Below, piece after piece: positions 29,501 through 37,854 of a stretch of 64,000 nucleotides of DNA. This DNA is from OMIW01 sp044235645 (lineage in GTDB: Bacteria > Bdellovibrionota_C > UBA2361 > OMIW01): positions 21,051-85,050 of the forward strand of contig JBIIHQ010000012.1 of assembly GCA_044235645.1 (NCBI GenBank), in the 5' to 3' direction. The translations under genes and the position numbers were made by a program. The number at the start of each line of letters is the position of its first letter. Positions within the stretch are counted from its first letter, which is position 1. The notes below the pieces were generated by a model, which was given only the letters and a program-made list of their open reading frames with translations, was not told where the DNA came from and made no database searches.

Positions 29501-29543
29501 TACGACTGGTCCTTAAGACCCGTCGTAACCTCCCTTTATTTTT
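29501..29543 (+). terminator. Rho-independent terminator after the metallophosphoesterase
   Basis: TACGAC (29501-29506) pairs with GTCGTA (29522-29527), and inside it GGTC (29508-29511) pairs with GACC (29517-29520), with one mismatch and a CTTAA loop: ten pairs in all. A T-rich stretch (CTTTATTTTT, about 29534-29543) follows a few bases later. It lies between convergent genes. Confidence 0.6.
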
Positions 29544-29544
29544 C

Positions 29545-30735
29545 CTAGCCCTTCCGCAACAAAAACCCCCCATCCCCCAACCGCACCCCGAGCGGCTCCA
29601 CGACGACTTCGCGCCCCTCCCCTGCCACCTCTTCGGTTCGCCCCGCCCTCAGGGCTCGATAGCCCAAATCCTCGGCACTTCGCACAATACCGTGAGCATC
29701 GTTGCCATCGCGAGCGATTATCATGAAACCTGTTCCGAGATTGAACACACTCAACAGGTCCTCAAGGGCTAGCCCCTTTTTTTCCGCGTAAAACGAAAAC
29801 ACCTCTGGGACCGTCAGCATCTGCTCGATCCGATACCTGAGAGGCTGTTTGCCTCGCATTATCTTGAGCCACCCATGCCCCGAGATATTCTCCATCGATA
29901 CGGGCCGAATTCCCCGACGGAGGACCTCTTGAACGAGGGGTGAATAGAGGACCGAGGGGGCATTCAGGGCTCGCCAGTATTCGGTTCCTGAAGTGAGCTT
30001 CGTGCGGTAACCAAGAGGGAGGGAAGCAGCAAGTTCGCGGAGCGGTGTGTAGCCATTCTCTTGCGGGCCCGAGCTTGCAACAAAGATTATCTCCTGACCG
30101 GGAGCCAGCTCCGCCCCTCCGATCGGGGCAACGCCTGAGGGCATTATCCCAAACACCGCGCCCGCGACGTCGATTCGCCCCTCGACTATCTTTGTTTTTA
30201 ACTGCGGGGTCTCCCCCGAGATGTAAACGGCCCCCACCGTCTTGCAGCCTGAGACAAATCCATCGAGAAAACCATCGAGAAAAGCCTCCGAAAATACCCG
30301 CTCGGGGGTGCTCGTGGGAAGATATTGCGATATCAAGAGAGGACGCATCCCACACGATGCGACATCATTGGTCAGCGCGCTGATGGTTTTAATCGCGATA
30401 TGGTACCAGAACTGATACTCCTCTTCTGAGGTTAAGTCCTCGGGACGCGCATCATCAGCGGTGCCAAGGCCCTCAGTCACGAGCGACACCGCAAGCTCCC
30501 CCGCCCCCTTCTCCCCGCCGTTCGCGAGCAATCCTCTGAGGGGAATCGTAAAAACATTTGCGCTGGCTCCGAGCGCACCATCGAGCACCGCTCCATAATC
30601 CGAGGCACATTCAAGGGTCCGCCGCGATGCTTGAATACACCGCAGCTTTACCCGATCGAGTGCATCATAATTCACCTGATCGACACCACGTGTCACCCGT
30701 ATACTTCCCCGCCCTTCCCCACCTTCGTTATTCAC
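29545..30735 (-). CDS. purM: Divergent PurM (AIR synthase) family protein
   Basis: A 396-residue protein with the PurM/AIR-synthase fold. AIR synthase closes FGAM to AIR in purine synthesis. Family landmarks occur in order: TEGLGTADD in place of the usual DGVGTK, TNDVASCGMRPLL, SGETPQL, the SSGPQENGY loop, ENISGHGWLKIMR, and VFNLGTGFMI. The DGVGTK lysine is replaced and the protein is about 50 residues longer than typical, so it may be a divergent PurM or a related AIRS-fold enzyme. The GTG start has AGAGGAGG only three bases before it. A GTG 13 codons later is possible. It diverges from nadA. Confidence 0.65.
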   Translation of the reverse strand: MNNEGGEGRGSIRVTRGVDQVNYDALDRVKLRCIQASRRTLECASDYGAVLDGALGASANVFTIPLRGLLANGGEKGAGELAVSLVTEGLGTADDARPEDLTSEEEYQFWYHIAIKTISALTNDVASCGMRPLLISQYLPTSTPERVFSEAFLDGFLDGFVSGCKTVGAVYISGETPQLKTKIVEGRIDVAGAVFGIMPSGVAPIGGAELAPGQEIIFVASSGPQENGYTPLRELAASLPLGYRTKLTSGTEYWRALNAPSVLYSPLVQEVLRRGIRPVSMENISGHGWLKIMRGKQPLRYRIEQMLTVPEVFSFYAEKKGLALEDLLSVFNLGTGFMIIARDGNDAHGIVRSAEDLGYRALRAGRTEEVAGEGREVVVEPLGVRLGDGGFLLRKG

Positions 30736-30952
30736 CGAACCTCCTCTGAGTTATTGCTGATAAGCTGTTATCGCTGAAAGGATCCCGCCCCACGTTACTT
30801 GTTTCAGGAGATGCAAACGGAGTATAACCGGAAGTGACGAGAGGGGAAGTAGCGGATCATTCATCGTAAACTTTTCTAGCTCGCGTGCTCTCCCCCCCTC
30901 TTTCGGCTTTAACTCCCATTCCAGCCTTTCAACCCCTCATTCCGAAAAGATC

Positions 30953-31987
30953 ATGGCAATCAACGCTCCCACCCTCGAGCAAACCCGACGTCAAATGGAG
31001 AAACGGCTTGATAGGATTATTCCGACTGCGGAAATTCGCTGGAAAGCGGAACTCGTCTACGAGATAAACCGGCTCAAAAAGGAGCGCGGAGCGATTATCC
31101 TCGGGCATAACTACATGGAGCCCGCGCTCTATCACACCGTGGCTGATGTCGTTGGTGACTCTCTTGAGCTCTCCCGAAAAGCAGCGGAAACCGACGCAGA
31201 CCCAATTATATTCTGCGGCGTTCGGTTCATGGCGGAGACCGCCAAAATACTTAACCCTTCGAAGACAGTGCTGCTGCCGGCCCGTGAGGCGGGATGTTCC
31301 CTTGCGGCGAGTATTACCGCTGCCGATGTGCGCGGATTACGCGAGCGGTATCCCGGGGTGCCGGTTGTCGCCTACGTTAATACCTACGCTGACGTGAAGG
31401 CAGAGGTGGATATGTGTTGCACATCGGGGAATGCGGCACAAATGGTCCGGTCGCTCGCAAGCGATGCAGTCATCTTTATTCCTGACGACTACCTGACCAG
31501 AAACGTCGCCGCCGAGACGGGTCGAACCGTCATCGAGGCGGGGAACGACATCCCCCCGGGTGAATCGGTCCTCATAAGCTGGCCAGGGCGGTGTGAAGTT
31601 CATGAGCAATTTACCCCCGACGATGTCTCCCAGGTAAGGGATCAATTTCCCGATGCCGTTGTGTTAGCCCATCCTGAGTGTCGGCCAGAGGTAGTCGACG
31701 CCGCTGATTTTGCGGGCTCCACTTCGCGAATGATATCTTATGTGCGTTCCTCGAAGAGCCGTCGATTCGTGCTTTTTACCGAATGTAGCATGGGAGACAA
31801 CATCGCTGCTGAGGTTCGCGATAAAGAGATGGTGGGGCTTTGCTCGATCCGATGCCCTCACATGAATCAAATAACCCTCGAGGATATCGTACGTGCCTTG
31901 CGACTGAACGTCACCGAGATTGAGGTCCCCGAAGAGATTCGCGAACGGGCCAAGCGATCGCTCGATCGCATGATTGCGGTCGGCTAG
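30953..31987 (+). CDS. nadA: Quinolinate synthase A
   Basis: A 344-residue [4Fe-4S] enzyme that condenses iminoaspartate with dihydroxyacetone phosphate to quinolinate for NAD. The N-terminal LGHNYMEP loop is diagnostic. The three cluster ligands are Cys115 (REAGCSLA), Cys214 (WPGRCEVHEQF) and Cys301 (IRCPHMNQITLEDI). The length is normal and all three pseudo-symmetric domains are present. nadB and nadC are not in the window. It is divergent from purM, with about 217 bases between for both promoters. Confidence 0.96.
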   Translation: MAINAPTLEQTRRQMEKRLDRIIPTAEIRWKAELVYEINRLKKERGAIILGHNYMEPALYHTVADVVGDSLELSRKAAETDADPIIFCGVRFMAETAKILNPSKTVLLPAREAGCSLAASITAADVRGLRERYPGVPVVAYVNTYADVKAEVDMCCTSGNAAQMVRSLASDAVIFIPDDYLTRNVAAETGRTVIEAGNDIPPGESVLISWPGRCEVHEQFTPDDVSQVRDQFPDAVVLAHPECRPEVVDAADFAGSTSRMISYVRSSKSRRFVLFTECSMGDNIAAEVRDKEMVGLCSIRCPHMNQITLEDIVRALRLNVTEIEVPEEIRERAKRSLDRMIAVG

Positions 31988-32055
31988 TTCATGTCGGGGA
32001 GAGCGCTCCGTTAACAGCGTTTGTCTAAATTTTATGGTCTGACGACAGTAAGTAT

Positions 32056-32080
32056 CCGATACTATCAAAAGTTGTATCGG
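32056..32080 (+). promoter_or_regulatory. Inverted repeat upstream of the flagellin-like gene
   Basis: CCGATAC (32056-32062) and GTATCGG (32074-32080) form a perfect 7-base inverted repeat with an 11-base A/T-rich centre, about 60 bases before the ATG at 32138. It could be an operator or an mRNA stem. CCGATAC resembles a sigma-28 -10 element, but no matching -35 sits 15-16 bases upstream. Confidence 0.3.
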
Positions 32081-32137
32081 TTAGACCTTGTTGGGCGACC
32101 TCGCACCCCCCTGGTAACATACCCATCTCGTCTCACT

Positions 32138-33058
32138 ATGGCTATCGTATCCCTTTCCCGTTCACTCGGTACCCGCTTTCTTGAGCGGATATCGTCAATC
32201 GCGGGGCAAGGTAAGAGCACTGCGGGCAATCCTCTTGCTGCTCTGGGGGGCCAGGATGCAGCGATTACCCCCACCTCCCTCCAGGGAGGTGCGCAGATCA
32301 TGGTCAGTTCAATCGACCTGCTCGCGGCGGGATTTCAGGTTGTTGATGGCTCGCGATCAGCGTTAATCAGGATCAGTGAATCGCTCGATGAGTTGATACA
32401 GCTTGCCGAGACATCGGCGGATCCGCAAACAGGAGGAGAGGAGCGTGAGCGTGTCGCATTTGAGTTTCAGCGAAAGGGTAACGAACTTAAACAGCTCGTC
32501 GAGAGAGCAAAAGACAACGATACGAATGTTCTCACGCAAAAAGGGCTCATTGAAATTCTTACCAACATAAGCCTCAAACCAGATGACCTCGACGGCCTTT
32601 CGGCTATCGTCGACTCATTCCAAATAACGACAACTGACGGCGATTTTTTCGATCCGACGATAAAGGCAGAGCGACCCCTCGATATCCCGCGAAATCTTCC
32701 ATCGAGTATTGAGGCAGAGGAATACGGTTCGGTACTTGACGGCGCGACGGCGCTCGGTTCGCGACGGGGTGCCTATAACATGCTCGCCGACCTTAAGGCG
32801 GTCAAGGCGAATCTCGAAGCAAACACCGTGGCGATGACCGCTGTCACGAACTATCTTTCAGACGCCCGAACCCTTGTGCGAACGATCGGCCTCACCCTAC
32901 TCGACCTCACGAGCCTCGCCGAAGGGGGAGCCTCAGCGGACGAGCTCGCGCTTAGTTTGCAATCTCAGGTCCGCGCCAACGCGCGCGGCGCTCTCGACCA
33001 ACTCGAATCCCTTGGACCGCTCGTCAGCCGAGCAGGGGCCCTCCTCTCCGAAGGGTAA
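32138..33058 (+). CDS. Helical protein with flagellin-like segments
   Basis: A 306-residue, almost wholly helical protein of uncertain family. The part at about residues 50-130 (AAGFQVVDGSRSALIRISESLDEL onward, then a charged helix ending NDTNVLTQKG) follows the pattern of the flagellin D1 core, in which ADGAL-x-x-I-x-x-(I/L)-x-x-(M/L)-(R/D)-E-L is followed by a long helix and FNG-x-x-LL. The C-terminal helices (about 220-300) could be the matching D0/D1 arm. The first 45 residues do not match the strongly conserved flagellin N-terminus, so it is not a typical filament protein. ATG 32138 is preferred to a TTG at 32021, although no Shine-Dalgarno sequence is visible. Confidence 0.45.
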   Translation: MAIVSLSRSLGTRFLERISSIAGQGKSTAGNPLAALGGQDAAITPTSLQGGAQIMVSSIDLLAAGFQVVDGSRSALIRISESLDELIQLAETSADPQTGGEERERVAFEFQRKGNELKQLVERAKDNDTNVLTQKGLIEILTNISLKPDDLDGLSAIVDSFQITTTDGDFFDPTIKAERPLDIPRNLPSSIEAEEYGSVLDGATALGSRRGAYNMLADLKAVKANLEANTVAMTAVTNYLSDARTLVRTIGLTLLDLTSLAEGGASADELALSLQSQVRANARGALDQLESLGPLVSRAGALLSEG

Positions 33059-33206
33059 ATTCAGCCAAGCCCCTTTTCATGCTTGTTTTCCGAAGAGCCC
33101 TTTTTTTCCGATAGACAAAGATGGCCTCGTGCCTCATCGTGAAGAAGCGGGCTACCGTTAGATCGGTAACGACCGTGTGCAATCCATGTTCTCCGGTTTT
33201 CTCACC

Positions 33207-35519
33207 ATGGCAACATCCCGTACCTCTCTCCCTGTTCCAATCACATCACCGCACCAGATTCGCTACGCAGCGGTTCTTGGCGCCGGTATCATGGGGCGGC
33301 AAATAGCGGCGCGGCTCGCTAGTGTTGGGGTGTCGGTCGTATTGCTTGACCTCCCGCAACCCGGTAACAAAAATAAACTCGCGGAGGAGGCTCTCGCGAA
33401 GTTGCCGACACAGAAGCCTCGCCCCTTTTATCGGGAGAGCGATCTGCGGAGGATTACCCCAGGTAATTACGACGACCACCTCACTCTGCTCGAAAAGGCG
33501 CATCTCATCATCGAGGTGATCCGCGAAAATATTGAGGAAAAGCTTGCCCTTTTTTCTCGCATTGCACCCTTTGTGAGATCAAACGCCCTGATTGCGTCAA
33601 ATACCAGCAGCATTCCGGTCCGGATGCTTGCCGCTGGTATGCCCGAGCAGCTCCGTACTCAGTTCGTGGGGGGATTTCATTTTTTTAATCCCGAGCCACT
33701 CGAGCTCCTCGAGCTCATTTTTGCTCCCACGGCGACCCGCACACAGCAAGATGTCATAAGTCGGTTCGCCTCAGATGTGCTCGCTAAAGAGATCGTCATC
33801 GCGCACGATACCCCTGCCTTCGTCGCAAATCGTATCGGCGTATTCGCTCTGATGCGCGCAATGCAGGAGTTCGCCTCAGGCGCATATACCATTGAGGAGA
33901 TCGAGCTGCTCACCGGACCGCTGGTCGGACGTCCCGCATCGGCAACTTTTCGCACCGCTGACAAGGTTGGGCTGGGGACGGTACTCAATGTTACCAGTGG
34001 CCTCCATCAGCATCTCGTCACAGACCCATACCGCGCTGTTTTCGCGCCCCCGGAACCACTTAAAAAACTTGTTGAACGAGGCGATCTCGGCGCAGAAAAA
34101 GGTCGGGGATTTTCCACGAAAGACAGGGCAACAAACACAATCTGCAATCTTGATCTTCAGACCCTCGAATACCGCGCTCCGAGCGGGACTGCAAATCTCG
34201 GAGATCTCTCGACAATCATAAAACTTCCGACCCCAGCAGCGCGGCTCAGAGCGTTACTCGACCTCGAAGGGCGGGCAGGTGATTTTATTCGATCGTATTT
34301 CCTCGAACTCCTTCACTACTGTGCCATCTGCATCCCCGAGATCACCGATCTGCCGGCAGACCTTGATACTGCCCTTCGCGCCGGTTTTTTATGGGATATC
34401 GGTCCCTTTCAGCTGTGGAACGCAATTGGGTCAGTTGATGTCGCGCAGCGAATGTCCGCACGGGGGCTTGCCCTTCCCGAGTGGATTCGTGAGGCGATCT
34501 TCACTCACGGGATGATTCCGACCCTACCCGACCTCTTTCCCTCAAAAGCACCCGCAATCCACACCGCACCCGAATCAGCACTTATCGATATCGGGGATGG
34601 AGTACTCCATTTTGAGCTTCGCTCAAAAGCGAATACCCTCTCCTTTTCAGTTATTGAAGAGCTGGAACAAGCCTTGGATACCGTTTCGGGCGATAAGTGG
34701 CTGGGGATGGTTATCGGTAATCCCGCAAGTGGATCGTTCTGCGGTGGGGCGAATGTCAGGGAGATCGGTGGTGCCGTGAAGTCAGGACAGCTCTCCGCTG
34801 TTGATGACCTCGTGTCCCGTTTTCAGCGATTAATGAATCGCATCTACACCTTTCCAAAGCCACTCGCCGGAGCTATCAAGGGGCTTGCGCTTGGCGGTGG
34901 TGCTGAGCTGTCGATTGCGCTCCCTCTCATCGCTGCTCATCCCAATACCTACGTCGGCCTTGTTGAGCTCGGAGTGGGACTTATCCCCGCCGGGGTAGGA
35001 TCCACCCACTTTGCCTTCCTCGCTGCAGAGCAAGCCGCCTCCAAGGATCTTGCCGGCGTCCTCCCCTTCTTTCGCCAGAATTTTGAGCGGATAGCGATGG
35101 GAATGGTTACGAACAACGGCTACGAGGCAATTGATGCAGGATTTTTTGGTCGGGGGGCTCGGATTGTTCCGCGAGCTGATCAGATCGTGGCTGCAGCAAA
35201 GTCGCTCGTCGTCGCGCACGCCACAGGACCGTACCTCCCACGCCCTCCTCGTGGTGATATTTTTGTGCTGGGCGCAGAGGGGCGAGCCCCCTTCGAACAG
35301 CGACTCGAGGAGATGAAGCGAAGTGGTTTTATTGCACCATACGACGCCGTGCTCGCGCAGACCCTCCTGTTTGTCATGACGGGGGGAGTTATATCCTCAC
35401 CTCAGTACGTCTCAGAACAGTATCTGCTTGAGCTCGAGCGGGAGCAATTTGTGTGGCTGCTCACCCAGGAGGGAACTCACAAAAAACTAGGTCGATTTCT
35501 GAAGGGATTGGAGAGTTAA
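33207..35519 (+). CDS. 3-hydroxyacyl-CoA dehydrogenase / enoyl-CoA hydratase fusion (FadN-type)
   Basis: A bifunctional beta-oxidation enzyme of about 770 residues. The N-terminal half is the dehydrogenase, with the NAD loop LGAGIMGRQIAARL, ASNTSSIP and the catalytic His in FHFFNP. The C-terminal part, from about residue 450, is a crotonase-fold hydratase with the oxyanion segment GSFCGGANVREIG and GGGAELSIALPL. This domain order (dehydrogenase first) is that of Bacillus FadN rather than E. coli FadB. It would hydrate enoyl-CoA and oxidise the 3-hydroxyacyl-CoA. The start is uncertain: GTG 33177, ATG 33186 and ATG 33207 are all in frame without a clear ribosome site. The thiolase follows after 94 bases. 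Confidence 0.92.
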   Translation: MATSRTSLPVPITSPHQIRYAAVLGAGIMGRQIAARLASVGVSVVLLDLPQPGNKNKLAEEALAKLPTQKPRPFYRESDLRRITPGNYDDHLTLLEKAHLIIEVIRENIEEKLALFSRIAPFVRSNALIASNTSSIPVRMLAAGMPEQLRTQFVGGFHFFNPEPLELLELIFAPTATRTQQDVISRFASDVLAKEIVIAHDTPAFVANRIGVFALMRAMQEFASGAYTIEEIELLTGPLVGRPASATFRTADKVGLGTVLNVTSGLHQHLVTDPYRAVFAPPEPLKKLVERGDLGAEKGRGFSTKDRATNTICNLDLQTLEYRAPSGTANLGDLSTIIKLPTPAARLRALLDLEGRAGDFIRSYFLELLHYCAICIPEITDLPADLDTALRAGFLWDIGPFQLWNAIGSVDVAQRMSARGLALPEWIREAIFTHGMIPTLPDLFPSKAPAIHTAPESALIDIGDGVLHFELRSKANTLSFSVIEELEQALDTVSGDKWLGMVIGNPASGSFCGGANVREIGGAVKSGQLSAVDDLVSRFQRLMNRIYTFPKPLAGAIKGLALGGGAELSIALPLIAAHPNTYVGLVELGVGLIPAGVGSTHFAFLAAEQAASKDLAGVLPFFRQNFERIAMGMVTNNGYEAIDAGFFGRGARIVPRADQIVAAAKSLVVAHATGPYLPRPPRGDIFVLGAEGRAPFEQRLEEMKRSGFIAPYDAVLAQTLLFVMTGGVISSPQYVSEQYLLELEREQFVWLLTQEGTHKKLGRFLKGLES

Positions 35520-35525
35520 GATAGA

Positions 35526-35553
35526 CCGTTATGCCGCAGAAGCGGCAAAACGG
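35526..35553 (+). other. Strong stem-loop between the FadN-type gene and the thiolase gene
   Basis: CCGTT-A-TGCCGC (35526-35537) pairs with GCGGCA-A-AACGG (35542-35553) around the tetraloop AGAA: eleven base pairs with a single A-A mismatch. It begins 6 bases after the upstream stop. No T-run follows, so it is more likely an mRNA-processing or stability hairpin within the operon than a terminator. Confidence 0.6.
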
Positions 35554-35613
35554 GCAATTACTGGACATTTTCAATTACGTATTATACCCATTCCCCCGAA
35601 CCGGAGAAACACT

Positions 35614-36807
35614 ATGTCCCGTGACGTTTTTATCATCGATGCAGTTCGCACCCCGATTGCAAAGGCCGGGACTCCGAAGCGCCGTGGCACCCTCGAGATG
35701 GTGCGCCCCGATGACCTTATCGCGATAACCATCGAGTCGATACTTTCGCGCACGCCGACCCTTCCCCCACCTGCCATCGATGATCTTGTGATCGGATGCG
35801 CATTCCCCGAAGCTGAGCAGGGATTCAACATCGGCAGAATCGCAGCTCTTCGCGCCGGGCTCCCCTTTACGACCACCGGGATGACGGTCAATCGGTTTTG
35901 TGCCTCTGGGCTTCAGGCAATCGTAACTGCTCACGATGCGATTGCGATGGGTCGAGTTGATATTGCGATCGCCGGAGGGGTCGAATCGATGACCCGCCTC
36001 CCGATGGCGGGCAATCAACCGTTCCTTAATCCCGCGCTCACCGGTTCACACTCAGATACCTATATCAGCATGGGGATGACCGCTGAGAACGTCGCTCACC
36101 AGTTCTCGGTTTCGCGCGCCGACCAGGATGCATTTGCGTACGAGTCGCACCGTCGCGCGGTCACAGCACAAGAGGCAGGCCACTTCGCGGGAGAAATAAC
36201 GCCAATTTCCGTCGCACGGGTCCTCTATGAAGGTGGCAAGGCAGTCGAAAAAACGATCTCGCTGACCGTTGATGAGGGACCACGTCCCGATACCTCAGCA
36301 GAATCACTTGCTCGCCTCAAGCCGGCTTTTACGGCGACAGGAAGCGTGACAGCCGGAAACGCATCGCAGATATCTGATGGTGCCGCAGCGGTCCTCCTTG
36401 CAAGCGCAGAGGCGGTCGCCACTCACCGCCTTACCCCCCGCGCACGGATTGCCAGCTTCGCGACGACTGGCAACAATCCCGCGATTATGGGGGTCGCGCC
36501 GATTGATGCGATCCCTAAAGCACTCGCACGCGCAGGTCTCACCCGAGATGCCCTCGATATTATCGAGATCAATGAAGCGTTTGCGTCCCAGTGTCTCGCG
36601 ATAATCAGGACGCTCGAGCTCGATCCCACAAAGGTGAATGTCAACGGCGGTGCTATCGCGCTCGGTCATCCCCTTGGCTGCACCGGCGCCCGGATATTTG
36701 CCACCGCACTGAGCGAAGCGACCCGACGAGGGTCAACCTATTTCGGGGTTGGTATGTGCGTCGGCGGCGGCCAGGGGGCATTTGCAGTGGCCGAACGACT
36801 CGCATAA
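35614..36807 (+). CDS. fadA: Acetyl-CoA C-acyltransferase (3-ketoacyl-CoA thiolase)
   Basis: A 397-residue thiolase that cleaves 3-ketoacyl-CoA with CoA in the last beta-oxidation step. The nucleophile is Cys96 (NRFCASGLQA), with His352 (GGAIALGHPLG) and the acid/base Cys382 (GMCVGGGQG). SMTRLPM and EINEAFA are also as in the family. GGAG precedes the ATG by 7 bases. It pairs with the upstream FadN-type fusion, and an acyl-CoA dehydrogenase at 59.6-61.4 kb could complete the cycle. Confidence 0.95.
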   Translation: MSRDVFIIDAVRTPIAKAGTPKRRGTLEMVRPDDLIAITIESILSRTPTLPPPAIDDLVIGCAFPEAEQGFNIGRIAALRAGLPFTTTGMTVNRFCASGLQAIVTAHDAIAMGRVDIAIAGGVESMTRLPMAGNQPFLNPALTGSHSDTYISMGMTAENVAHQFSVSRADQDAFAYESHRRAVTAQEAGHFAGEITPISVARVLYEGGKAVEKTISLTVDEGPRPDTSAESLARLKPAFTATGSVTAGNASQISDGAAAVLLASAEAVATHRLTPRARIASFATTGNNPAIMGVAPIDAIPKALARAGLTRDALDIIEINEAFASQCLAIIRTLELDPTKVNVNGGAIALGHPLGCTGARIFATALSEATRRGSTYFGVGMCVGGGQGAFAVAERLA

Positions 36808-36873
36808 GAGCCGAGCCCACTGCGGTAGGAGCGGGAGCGCGTATCGCAGGAGATACGTGGACCCACTCTCCGA

Positions 36874-37854
36874 TTATGGAGCCCTCTCCCCCACTGTCGT
36901 CATTTCCTTCAACAACTTGAGTACAGGTGCATCGGTTGAGAGCACCAGCTGAGTATCACTCGTCAAAATCTGAGGATAGAGCTGGAGCGTCCGGAGGAAT
37001 TGATAGAACTCAGCGGTTTGCGGATCCTGATTGTACGAGCGCGCATAAATCTCTGAGGCTTTTGCATCAGCCTCACCCCGAATCTGCTGAACCTTCCGAT
37101 AAGCTCCCGAGCGGATCTCCTGAAGGTCCATTTCCTTCCGACCGGCTATCTTTGCCGCTTCTCCCTCTCCCTCTGAGCGGAATCGCTGCGCTATCTGCAA
37201 TCGCTCACTTATCATCCGTTGATAAATACGGTCGAGGACATCGGGGTTGTAGTTCACCCGCTTCAGTCGAAGATCAAGAAGCTCGATACCGAACTCCTTG
37301 AGCTTCCCCACTGATGCCGCCTTAATCTCCCCCTCGACAACCTGCCGACCCGCAGCGATCGGGCGCAACGACCCAATTGAACCAGTTTTGTCAGCCGCCT
37401 GAAGAGATACATCTGCCTGGGGAACACGATCCTTATCGCTCCTCACGATCTCGATAAGCTGGTGGCGAGCAACCGCGTTTCTTATCTCACTGCCAAGAAT
37501 ATCCTCGAGTCTCGACTGAGCGCTTCGCTCATCTCGGATCCGCACGAAATACCGCATCGGCTCCTCGATTCGCCACCGAGCGAATGCATCAACATAAATG
37601 TAAGTTTTATCTTTGGTAGGTATCCCCACCGGGGCACCATCCCACTCGAGAAATCGCTTATCTAGCCGATTTACCGTCTGGATGAATGGAACTTTATAGT
37701 GAAGCCCCGGTTCTGAGATTGGCGCTCCAACCGGTTTTCCAAATTGGGTGATAATCACTTGGTCCGTTTCTTTGACGGTGTAGAGGATGTTCGCGAGCAG
37801 GATCACGATAAGGCCCCCGAGCCCCACCAGGGGCGTACCGAATACATTCTTCAT
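36874..37854 (-). CDS. hflC: HflC, SPFH-domain modulator of FtsH
   Basis: A 326-residue inner-membrane protein of the stomatin/prohibitin (SPFH) group. One N-terminal helix (about residues 8-26, PLVGLGGLIVILLANILYTV) is followed by the SPFH domain, beginning QVIITQFGKPVG and containing YVDAFARWRIEEP, then a long charged coiled coil with repeated R-x-E-G-E-(G/A) features. HflC and HflK form a large periplasmic cage around FtsH and restrain its proteolysis. The ATG at 37854 has AGGAGG upstream and overlaps the hflK stop by 4 bases (ATGA). Confidence 0.94.
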   Translation of the reverse strand: MKNVFGTPLVGLGGLIVILLANILYTVKETDQVIITQFGKPVGAPISEPGLHYKVPFIQTVNRLDKRFLEWDGAPVGIPTKDKTYIYVDAFARWRIEEPMRYFVRIRDERSAQSRLEDILGSEIRNAVARHQLIEIVRSDKDRVPQADVSLQAADKTGSIGSLRPIAAGRQVVEGEIKAASVGKLKEFGIELLDLRLKRVNYNPDVLDRIYQRMISERLQIAQRFRSEGEGEAAKIAGRKEMDLQEIRSGAYRKVQQIRGEADAKASEIYARSYNQDPQTAEFYQFLRTLQLYPQILTSDTQLVLSTDAPVLKLLKEMTTVGERAP

